DNA from: Burkholderiales bacterium
Lineage (GTDB): Bacteria > Pseudomonadota > Gammaproteobacteria > Burkholderiales > Burkholderiaceae_C
Length of the DNA: 14,908 nt
NCBI GenBank assembly: GCA_947462175.1
Contig: CANHOE010000024.1
Location: 1-14,908 of the forward strand
Reading direction: 5' to 3'
In this document: positions 1-5,429 of the stretch, in pieces
How positions within the stretch are numbered: position 1 is the stretch's first letter
Layout: each line of letters begins with the position of its first letter
Translations under genes and position numbers: made by a program
The notes under the pieces: generated by a model
What the model was told of the DNA's origin: nothing
Database searches by the model: none
Seen by the model: the letters and a program-made list of their open reading frames with translations, nothing else

Positions 1-2
1 AG

Positions 3-1868
3 AAGCTGCAGCAACTGCTTGCGCAAGATGTGCGCAAGATCATCATCACCACGATCTTCAAGTTCGGCGAGGTCTCAGGCAGCCTGAACAACCGAAGCAA
101 CATCATTGCGCTGGTGGACGAAGCGCATCGCACACAGGAGGGCGACCTGGGGCGCAAGATGCGCGAGGCTTTGCCCAATGCGTTTCTGTTCGGCCTGACG
201 GGCACGCCCATCAACCGCGCCGACCGCAACACCTTCTATGCCTTCGGTGCCGATGAGGATGAGAAGGGCTACATGAGCCGCTACGGCTTCGAGGAATCGG
301 TCCGCGACGGCGCCACGCTGAAACTGCACTTCGAGCCGCGCCTGATCGATCTGCACATTGATAAGCCTACACTGGATGCCGCCTACAAGGACCTGACAGG
401 CGGCCTGTCAGACCTCGATAAAGACAACCTGGCCAAGACAGCCGCCAAGATGTCCGTGCTGGTGAAAACACCCGAGCGCGTGCGCAAGGTGTGTGAGGAC
501 ATCGTCCAGCACTTCCAGTCTAAGGTGGAGCCCAACGGCTTCAAGGGCCAGATCGTTACGTTCGACCGCGAGTCGTGCCTTCTCTTCAAAGCGGCGCTGG
601 ACAAGTTGCTGCCACCGGAGGCATCAGACATCGTGATGTCGGTGCAGGCGGCAGACAAGAAAGACCACCCCGAGTACGCGGTCTACGACCGGTCGCGCGA
701 TGCCGAAGAGCGGCTGCTAGACCGCTTCCGCGACCCGGCTGACCCTCTGAAGCTGATCATCGTCACGGCCAAGCTGCTGACGGGGTTCGACGCGCCGATC
801 CTGCAGGTGATGTACCTGGATAAGCCTCTGCGCGACCACACGCTGCTCCAGGCCATCTGCCGTGTGAACCGCACCTACTCTGAGCAGAAGACGCACGGTT
901 TGATCGTGGACTACCTCGGCATCTTTGATGACGTGGCGGCTGCGCTTGAGTTCGACGACGAGAGCGTCAAACAGGTGATCAGCAACATCCAGGAGTTGAA
1001 GGAAAAGCTGCCCGAGGCGGTGCAGAAATGTTTGGCCTTCTTCGCCGGTTGCGACCGAACACTGCAAGGTTATGAGGGCCTGATTGCAGCTCAACAGTGC
1101 CTGCCGAACAACGCGGTCCGCGACAACTTCGCTGGCGAGTACAGCGTGCTCAACAAGATCTGGGATGCGCTGTCGCCCGACGCGGTGCTTGGCCCGTTCG
1201 AGAAAGACTACAAGTGGCTTTCGCAGGTGTACCAGTCGGTGCAACCGTCCAGCGGTCACGGCAAGCTGATCTGGCATTCGCTTGGCGCCAAGACCATCGA
1301 GCTGATCCATCAAAACGTGCATGTCGATGCTGTGCGTGATGACCTCGACACATTGGTGCTAGACGCCGATTTGCTGGAGGCGGTGCTCTCGAACCCTGAC
1401 CCGAAAAAGGCCAAGGAGATCGAGATCAAACTCAAGCGCCGGTTGCGCGAGCACGGCGACAACCCAAAGTTCAAGCAGCTATCCGAGCGACTGGATGCCT
1501 TGAAAGATCGCTTCGAGTCAGGGCAAATCAACAGCGTCGAGTTCCTGAAGCAGTTGCTGGAAATCGCCAAGGAAACTCTGCAGGCCGAGAAGGAAATCCC
1601 GCCCGAAGAGGACGAGGATCGCGGCAAGGCGGCGCTGACCGAGTTGTTCAATGAGGTCAAGACGGCTGAGACGCCCATCATGGTTGAACGCGTTGTAGCG
1701 GACATCGACGAGATCGTGCTGCCGGTGCGCTTCTTGGGGTGGCAAGGTACGCAGGCTGGAGAGCGTGACGTCAAGAAAGCGCTGAGGAAAGCCCTGTTCA
1801 AGTACAAGCTGCATGCGGATGAGGATCTGTTCGAGAAGGCTTTCAGCTACATACGGCAGTACTACTGA
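3..1868 (+). CDS. hsdR: Type I restriction enzyme R subunit (HsdR), 5'-truncated by the window edge
   Basis: This is the ATP-driven DNA-translocating and cleaving subunit of a type I restriction-modification complex, which acts with HsdM and HsdS on unmodified DNA. The frame is open from base 3, so the N-terminal nuclease domain and helicase motif I lie outside the window; the GTG at 30 is internal. Visible SF2 helicase motifs are DEAHRTQ (motif II, nt 117-137), LTGTPINR (motif III, about nt 195-218), and a stretch around nt 750-890 with TGFDAP, YLDKPL and QAICRVNRTY (motifs V and VI). The rest is the charged helical C-terminal region typical of EcoR124-like HsdR proteins. It ends in IRQYY, the expected family ending, so the 3' end looks intact even though an IS end begins 5 bases after the TGA stop. 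HsdM and HsdS are not in the window and probably lie upstream. Family assignment is firm; subtype is inference. Confidence 0.95.
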   Translation, partial: KLQQLLAQDVRKIIITTIFKFGEVSGSLNNRSNIIALVDEAHRTQEGDLGRKMREALPNAFLFGLTGTPINRADRNTFYAFGADEDEKGYMSRYGFEESVRDGATLKLHFEPRLIDLHIDKPTLDAAYKDLTGGLSDLDKDNLAKTAAKMSVLVKTPERVRKVCEDIVQHFQSKVEPNGFKGQIVTFDRESCLLFKAALDKLLPPEASDIVMSVQAADKKDHPEYAVYDRSRDAEERLLDRFRDPADPLKLIIVTAKLLTGFDAPILQVMYLDKPLRDHTLLQAICRVNRTYSEQKTHGLIVDYLGIFDDVAAALEFDDESVKQVISNIQELKEKLPEAVQKCLAFFAGCDRTLQGYEGLIAAQQCLPNNAVRDNFAGEYSVLNKIWDALSPDAVLGPFEKDYKWLSQVYQSVQPSSGHGKLIWHSLGAKTIELIHQNVHVDAVRDDLDTLVLDADLLEAVLSNPDPKKAKEIEIKLKRRLREHGDNPKFKQLSERLDALKDRFESGQINSVEFLKQLLEIAKETLQAEKEIPPEEDEDRGKAALTELFNEVKTAETPIMVERVVADIDEIVLPVRFLGWQGTQAGERDVKKALRKALFKYKLHADEDLFEKAFSYIRQYY

Positions 1869-1873
1869 GGCAG

Positions 1874-1885
1874 TGACCTGCCCCC
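1874..1885. repeat. Terminal sequence of the IS remnant (TGACCTGCCCCC)
   Basis: TGACCTGCCCCC lies at the outer edge of the transposase remnant, where an IS3 terminal inverted repeat should be. It also overlaps a small hairpin directly after hsdR (GGCAG 1869-1873, loop TGAC, CTGCC 1878-1882). That hairpin has no following T tract, so it is a poor intrinsic terminator for hsdR. Confidence 0.5.
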
Positions 1886-1984
1886 CTCCACCAGACCAAT
1901 CTTTCGGCAGAAGTTCTGGTTGAAGGTCACTGAGTCTCGTTGTTTTAGGCCCCGAGCTGCTGGGCAGAATGCTCCGGTATGCCA

Positions 1985-2100
1985 GCGATGTTGCCCAGCG
2001 AAGCGCGCCGGCGCTATCCGCCCGATGTTGCCGTGGACTGCACTTCGTTGTAATCGCGCCGCCAAGCCCACCTCAAAACTTCCAAATCGCTCGTGCAAAA
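1985..2100 (-). pseudogene. IS3-family transposase (OrfB) C-terminal fragment, frameshifted
   Basis: Read on the - strand, bases 2067-2041 encode AWRRDYNEV. After a frame change, bases 2035-1985 encode HGNIGRIAPARFAGQHR. Together they match the end of IS3-type DDE transposases, whose integrase core ends in AWRRDYNEVRPHxSIGRxPPARFA. Between the Val and His codons the family has two codons (Arg-Pro, 6 nt), but here only 5 nt remain (2040-2036). That is exactly a one-base deletion, and the original frame then stops at TAG a few codons later. Sequence before AWRR (CTSDLEVLRW) is only weakly family-like. The catalytic DDE residues are absent, so no active transposase is encoded. Confidence 0.7.
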
Positions 2101-2140
2101 CAGTGTGTAGGGGCGAACTGGGTCCCATCTCAGCAGTTTT

Positions 2141-2166
2141 TGGGGGTGGGGGGGTGCGTGGGGGTC
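2141..2166 (+). repeat. G-run array, copy A
   Basis: This 26-base unit reads as a T, five G, T, seven G, TGCG, T, five G, then TC. It matches copy B at 2319-2344 at 21 of 26 positions without gaps, while flanking bases do not match. Three long G runs with short spacers could fold as a G-quadruplex or act as repeated protein sites. Function is unknown. Confidence 0.6.
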
Positions 2167-2318
2167 GGCTTTACTGAAAACGCACGGGGTACCCCCCCCT
2201 CTCAGCTTATGCCCCCCGCTCCAGGCCAGTTGTCTAACGTCAGACACACACCCAGAATTTTTCGATTCGTTGGCGCGGATTAGTGATCACTCCAGTCGGG
2301 GGGCCGATCTGCACAAAT

Positions 2319-2344
2319 TGGGGGGTGGGGGGACGGTGGGGGTC
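2319..2344 (+). repeat. G-run array, copy B
   Basis: The second copy lies 178 bases after copy A: T, six G, T, six G, ACGG, T, five G, then TC. It has the same length and orientation as copy A and the same last eight bases (TGGGGGTC). The G-run layout is kept while the spacer bases differ, which suggests the runs themselves matter or arose by slippage. Confidence 0.6.
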
Positions 2345-2528
2345 TGGACTTGGCGAGATTTCCAACGCCAAGACCAACCGCGTTTGGCCCGGACCTGTGG
2401 TTCAGTTGGGGCGCCTACCCTGCCGGTGCTGGAGGCCATGAGCCGGGCAAGGCGACTTGCGAGTGTTGGCCCACCTGTCGACACACCCAAACAGTTGGGG
2501 TCCATCGCAAAAGCAACTGGCGCCGCGA

Positions 2529-2548
2529 TGGTGGGTGAATTGGTGGGT
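2529..2548 (+). repeat. Two direct TGGTGGGT repeats, 12-bp period
   Basis: TGGTGGGT occurs at 2529-2536 and again at 2541-2548, separated by GAAT, so the centres are 12 bp apart. The pair sits directly beside the terminator and 3' end of tRNA-Ser, where a tRNA-targeting integrase would have arm or excisionase sites. That role is inference only. Confidence 0.5.
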
Positions 2549-2550
2549 AG

Positions 2551-2578
2551 AAAAGAAAAACGGGCCGCTAGGGCCCGT
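2551..2578 (-). terminator. Rho-independent terminator of tRNA-Ser / lysC transcript
   Basis: On the - strand a 7-bp perfect stem ACGGGCC/GGCCCGT (2578-2572 with 2566-2560, loop 2571-2567) is followed by TTTTT, C, TTTT (2559-2551). It lies 14 bases after the encoded CCA end of tRNA-Ser and should end transcription of the tRNA, and of lysC if read through. Confidence 0.85.
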
Positions 2579-2592
2579 AAATGCTTACTATC

Positions 2593-2685
2593 TGGCGGAG
2601 CCGGAGGGATTCGAACCCTCGATGCAGGTTTTGCCCACATACTCCCTTAGCAGGGGAGCACCTTCGGCCACTCGGTCACAGCTCC
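2593..2685 (-). tRNA. serX: tRNA-Ser (anticodon GCT)
   Basis: The gene is 93 nt with the CCA end encoded (2595-2593). The acceptor stem GGAGCTG/CGGCTCC pairs at all seven positions with one G-T. The anticodon arm CTCCC-CTGCTAA-GGGAG gives anticodon GCT (2651-2649), which reads AGC and AGU serine codons. The T arm GAGGG-TTCGAAT-CCCTC is perfect, and the long variable arm is the class II form expected for serine. It follows lysC by 47 bases in the same direction and may also have its own promoter. Its 3' end faces the accessory region with hsdR, so it is a plausible integration site. The symbol is a generic label. Confidence 0.97.
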
Positions 2686-2702
2686 GCAGACATCAGCTCT
2701 CG

Positions 2703-2731
2703 ATTCTAGCTGCTCGCGATCGCGTTGATCA
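2703..2731 (-). promoter_or_regulatory. Possible promoter of tRNA-Ser
   Basis: On the - strand TGATCA (2731-2726, 3 of 6 to TTGACA) and TAGAAT (2708-2703, 5 of 6 to TATAAT) are 17 bases apart. The -10 lies 17 bases before the mature tRNA 5' end, giving a leader of about 10 nt. The -35 begins right at the lysC stop codon. The match is suggestive but short. Confidence 0.35.
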
Positions 2732-2732
2732 C

Positions 2733-3221
2733 TCAGGCCGGTGCTTGTTCCAGATCGAATGCCTTGTGAAGCGCACGCACAGCCAGCTCCATGTACTTCT
2801 CGTCGATCACGACGCTGGTCTTGATCTCGCTGGTGGTGATCATCTGGATGTTGATACCCTCGTCGCTGAGGGTGCTGAACATCTTGCTGGCCACACCCAC
2901 GTGCGAGCGCATGCCGATGCCAACGATGCTGACCTTGCAGATCTTGGTGTCGCCCGACAGCGTGGCTGCACCGGTCTTCGGAATCACTGCTGACTTCAGC
3001 AGATCCATCGTGCGCGCATAGTCGTTGCGGTGCACGGTGAACGAGAAATCGGTCTTGCCGTCGTGCGACACGTTCTGGATGATCACGTCGACATCAATGT
3101 TCGCGTCGGCCACCGGGCCGAGGATCTGGAAGGCGATGCCCGGCTTGTCCGGCACGCCGATCAGGCTGATCTTGGCCTCGTCGCGGTTGAAGGCGATGCC
3201 CGATACGACGGCTTGTTCCAT
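2733..3221 (-). other. Possible internally started LysC beta subunit (ACT domains only)
   Basis: Inside lysC, Met261 (ATG 3221-3219) opens MEQAVVSGIAFNRDEAKI, exactly at the start of the ACT region. It is preceded by AGAGGA (3234-3229) with 7 bases between, better than anything before the lysC start itself. The product would be 162 residues. Bacillus subtilis aspartokinase II and Corynebacterium glutamicum LysC are known to make such beta subunits from an internal start at this place, giving alpha2-beta2 enzymes. That it happens here is inference. Confidence 0.4.
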
Positions 3222-4001
3222 TTTTTCGTCCTCTTCGAAAGTGATCAGCGTGCCCGACTTCGCCTCTTCGACGATGTCGATGTCCCACGGCGTGAAGCTC
3301 GACAGCACGCGCAGCGGCACGCGGTACTTGCCTGCAAACTCCACCGAGCGAATCTGCAGCACCTTGGAGCCGAGGCTCGCCATTTCCAGCATCTCTTCGA
3401 AGCTGATGGTGTGCAGTCGACGTGCCTCAGGCACGATGCGCGGGTCAGTGGTGTAGACACCGTCGACGTCGGTGTAGATCAGGCACTCGTCGGCTTTCAG
3501 CGCCGCCGCCACGGCCACGGCCGAGGTGTCCGAGCCGCCACGGCCCAGCGTGGTGATGTTGTCCAGTTCGTCGACGCCCTGGAACCCGGTGATCACCACC
3601 ACCTTGCCGGCGGCCAGATCGGCACGCACACGCTGATCGTCGATGCTCTGGATGCGCGCCTTGGTGAAGGCCGAATCGGTCTTGATCGGCACTTGCCAGC
3701 CCGCGTAGCTGACGGATTGCACGCCCTCGGCTTGCAAGGCGATGGCCAGCAGGCCGACCGAAACCTGCTCACCGGTCGCGGCAATCAAATCGAGCTCGCG
3801 CATCAGTTCGGGGGAACTGCGTTCGGGCGAAAGCTCTTTCGCCAGACCGAGCAGGCGGTTGGTCTCACCGCTCATGGCAGACGGCACGACCACCATCTGG
3901 TGGCCGGCGCGCGCCCATTTGGCCACGCGCTTGGCCACGTTGCGGATGCGCTCGGTCGAGCCCATCGAGGTGCCGCCGTATTTGTGTACTGTCAGGGCCA
4001 T
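2733..4001 (-). CDS. lysC: Aspartate kinase (LysC)
   Basis: It phosphorylates L-aspartate with ATP, the first step towards lysine, diaminopimelate, threonine and methionine; cytoplasmic. The 422-residue protein has the kinase signature KYGGTSMG (7-14), the substrate/ATP region TTLGRGGSDTSA (about 151-161), and two regulatory ACT domains (about 265-340 and 353-420) with SHDGKTDFSFT and MITTSEIK. Family members are feedback-inhibited through these domains by lysine and/or threonine; which one applies here cannot be read. The ATG at 4001 is chosen because homologues begin MALTVHKYGG. An in-frame ATG at 4040 would add 13 unconserved residues across a perfect hairpin. No strong Shine-Dalgarno precedes the start. 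It lies 95 bases after tilS and 47 bases before tRNA-Ser. Confidence 0.97.
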   Translation of the reverse strand: MALTVHKYGGTSMGSTERIRNVAKRVAKWARAGHQMVVVPSAMSGETNRLLGLAKELSPERSSPELMRELDLIAATGEQVSVGLLAIALQAEGVQSVSYAGWQVPIKTDSAFTKARIQSIDDQRVRADLAAGKVVVITGFQGVDELDNITTLGRGGSDTSAVAVAAALKADECLIYTDVDGVYTTDPRIVPEARRLHTISFEEMLEMASLGSKVLQIRSVEFAGKYRVPLRVLSSFTPWDIDIVEEAKSGTLITFEEDEKMEQAVVSGIAFNRDEAKISLIGVPDKPGIAFQILGPVADANIDVDVIIQNVSHDGKTDFSFTVHRNDYARTMDLLKSAVIPKTGAATLSGDTKICKVSIVGIGMRSHVGVASKMFSTLSDEGINIQMITTSEIKTSVVIDEKYMELAVRALHKAFDLEQAPA

Positions 4002-4015
4002 GGGATTCAGTGCAT

Positions 4016-4036
4016 CGCAGCCATTCGATGGCTGCG
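4016..4036 (-). promoter_or_regulatory. Perfect 9-bp hairpin upstream of lysC
   Basis: CGCAGCCAT (4036-4028 on the - strand) and ATGGCTGCG (4024-4016) pair perfectly around a 3-base loop, ending 14 bases before the lysC ATG. There is no T tract, so it is not a normal terminator. It sits where a ribosome would load and could modulate lysC translation or mark the operator of a regulator. It has none of the length or layout of a lysine riboswitch. Confidence 0.45.
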
Positions 4037-4096
4037 GCATGGTTCGGGAAAGCCCTCTAGTTTACTTGGGCCTGCGTCAGCCGTGACGGCAACTCG

Positions 4097-5410
4097 TCAC
4101 GCTGGCCCGTGTGATTCCCAGGTCAGCGTCACCTGCGGCTGGCCGGGCAGGCCGATCACCCGCGCATCGATGCCCAGGCCAGGCACGAAGACCAGTTGCC
4201 CGCCGCTGTAGACCAGCGGGCCGGCTCGCAGCCAACCGGGTACTTCTGCGGACTGGAACTGCTTCTTCAGGCTGCGAGCGGGCCGCCCGATGCCGGCCTG
4301 AAAGCTCTCTCCGCCCGATCGCTCGCGCAATTCGACCTGTGCCAACCAGGCCAAAGGCACGCCGCCCTCCTTCACGCGCACAGCTCTCAGACAGCCGCCC
4401 CATCCAGGCAGCCGATAGGTTCCGGCGCGGCGGATACCCAGCGTCGATTCCAACGACGGCTCGGCCTGCACGCCCCTGGATGCGCCCTGCCAGCTCAGCT
4501 GCCCGCGGTACCGCCGCAGCAACCCGCCGGCCAGCGGCCAGGAGGCCGACCCGTCCCCGAACAGTTCTTCGCTGAGGCGCGTGATCAGCGACGCAGGCGG
4601 GGCGCGACCGGTCTGGCGGCGCAACCAGGCGCGCAAGGCGTTGACCCGGCGAGCCACCGACAGCGCTTGCAGCCCGGGGAGCATCAAACCCCTATCGCCA
4701 GCGATCGCGGCCAGGTCGTCGGCCGCCACTTCATCGAGGCATGCCGTTGCCTGCTGCGCCCAGGTTGCGGCGGCGGCCAGTGCGAGCTCGGCATCGGGGA
4801 ACGCCTGTTCCAGCGCAGGCCACACGCGCTGCCGCAATCGGTTGCGTGCATAGCGCTCGTCACTGTTGCTGTCGTCATCGATGTAGGCAAGACCCTGCGA
4901 TTGCACATAGGTCTCGATAGCGCTGCGGGGCTTGTCCAGCCACGGACGTGCCCAGCGCAGCCCTTCGCGCTCGATGATGCGCGGCATACCCGACAAGCCC
5001 GCGACGCCCGCCGATCGCAGCGCCTGCAGGATCAGCGTCTCGGCCTGATCGCGACGGTGGTGCGCGATCAGCACGAGCTCGGCCTCGTGACGTTGGGCCA
5101 GACGCTTCAGCGCCGCATAGCGTTCGCGACGTGCCCAGCCTTCGATGCTGTCGCCTGGCTGAGGTTGGCTGCGCAGACGGGACGCTGCAAACGAGAGCGG
5201 CAGCCCGTCGGCCGCCCAGCGCGCGCATTGATGGCGACAGTGGCGCTCCCAGGCATCGGCGTGCGCGCTGAGGCAGTGGTTGACGTGCATGGCGACAACC
5301 GACAAGCCAAGTTCGCGCGCTGTGACCAGCGTGGCGTGCACCAGTGCGGTGGAATCGCGACCGCCGCTGTAGGCGACAGCCACACGCGGGGGCAGCGGCG
5401 AGGACGTCAC
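4097..5410 (-). CDS. tilS: tRNA(Ile)-lysidine synthase (TilS)
   Basis: It attaches lysine to the wobble cytidine of the CAU anticodon of tRNA-Ile2 using ATP, changing both codon reading (AUA) and charging identity; essential and cytoplasmic. The PP-loop SGGRDS is at residues 15-20. Further family motifs are MHVNHCLS, a HHRRDQAETLIL segment (where other TilS usually have HHxDDQxET, so one Asp is Arg), and SGMPRIIEREGLRWARPWL and the C-terminal domain. Length 437 is close to the E. coli 432. The start is GTG (5410-5408), which keeps only eight residues before the PP-loop strand, with GAGG upstream. It lies 19 bases after accA, so the two are likely co-transcribed. An inverted repeat CGTGACG/CGTCACG (4082-4088 and 4095-4101) overlaps its stop. 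Confidence 0.95.
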   Translation of the reverse strand: MTSSPLPPRVAVAYSGGRDSTALVHATLVTARELGLSVVAMHVNHCLSAHADAWERHCRHQCARWAADGLPLSFAASRLRSQPQPGDSIEGWARRERYAALKRLAQRHEAELVLIAHHRRDQAETLILQALRSAGVAGLSGMPRIIEREGLRWARPWLDKPRSAIETYVQSQGLAYIDDDSNSDERYARNRLRQRVWPALEQAFPDAELALAAAATWAQQATACLDEVAADDLAAIAGDRGLMLPGLQALSVARRVNALRAWLRRQTGRAPPASLITRLSEELFGDGSASWPLAGGLLRRYRGQLSWQGASRGVQAEPSLESTLGIRRAGTYRLPGWGGCLRAVRVKEGGVPLAWLAQVELRERSGGESFQAGIGRPARSLKKQFQSAEVPGWLRAGPLVYSGGQLVFVPGLGIDARVIGLPGQPQVTLTWESHGPA

Positions 5411-5429
5411 GCGCCGCCGCCTCGAAGGG

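Larger units (their letters stand above)
1874..2110 (-). mobile_element. Remnant right end of an IS3-family insertion sequence
   Basis: About 235 bases keep the 3' part of an IS3-like element on the - strand: the C-terminal transposase coding remnant, a short tail, then the terminal sequence GGGGGCAGGTCA read on the - strand. A terminus of the type TGACCTGCCCCC is known from a group of IS3 elements (recalled, not searched). The opposite end and most of the transposase are missing, and no matching inverted terminus is visible up to the tRNA. The element ends 5 bases after the hsdR stop codon. The inner boundary near 2110 is approximate, because recognisable protein similarity fades there. Confidence 0.65.
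2101..2528. other. Gene-poor stretch with G/C homopolymer runs, probably eroded island edge
   Basis: I see no convincing gene on either strand between the IS remnant and the tRNA side. Open frames here are short, overlap each other and resemble no family I recognise. The stretch holds runs of five to eight G or C (for example 2142-2146, 2148-2154, 2192-2199, 2212-2217, 2298-2303, 2320-2325, 2327-2332). It also has the palindrome GGGGTACCCC (2186-2195), the imperfect palindrome TGTCTAACGTCAGACA (2231-2246) and a 7-bp inverted repeat CTTGGCG/CGCCAAG (2349-2355 and 2366-2372). Long homopolymers also make this a place for sequencing or assembly errors. Confidence 0.5.

Noticed and set aside
2231..2246. 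Integron attC site, because GTCTAAC fits the RYYYAAC core.
   Set aside because: The partner GTTRRRY and the attC fold are absent, and no cassette structure is present.
2141..2548. CRISPR-like reading of the repeated G-rich blocks.
   Set aside because: Only two copies of each block, no regular spacers, no cas genes.
2270..2993. Open frames crossing the tRNA-Ser gene, with peptides such as GGIRTLDAGF, EPEGFEPS and SRVRIPPAPP.
   Set aside because: These are well-known artefacts from translating tRNA-Ser genes in the wrong frame or strand; the tRNA is perfect and no protein family is involved.
4002..4096. Lysine riboswitch before lysC.
   Set aside because: Only 95 bases separate tilS and lysC and a single hairpin is seen; the lysine riboswitch needs about 170 bases and five helices.
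3030..4211. Long + strand frame of 393 codons opposite lysC.
   Set aside because: Shadow of a high-GC gene; lysC on the other strand is an unmistakable aspartate kinase and the shadow peptide is His/Arg/Asp-rich with no domain.
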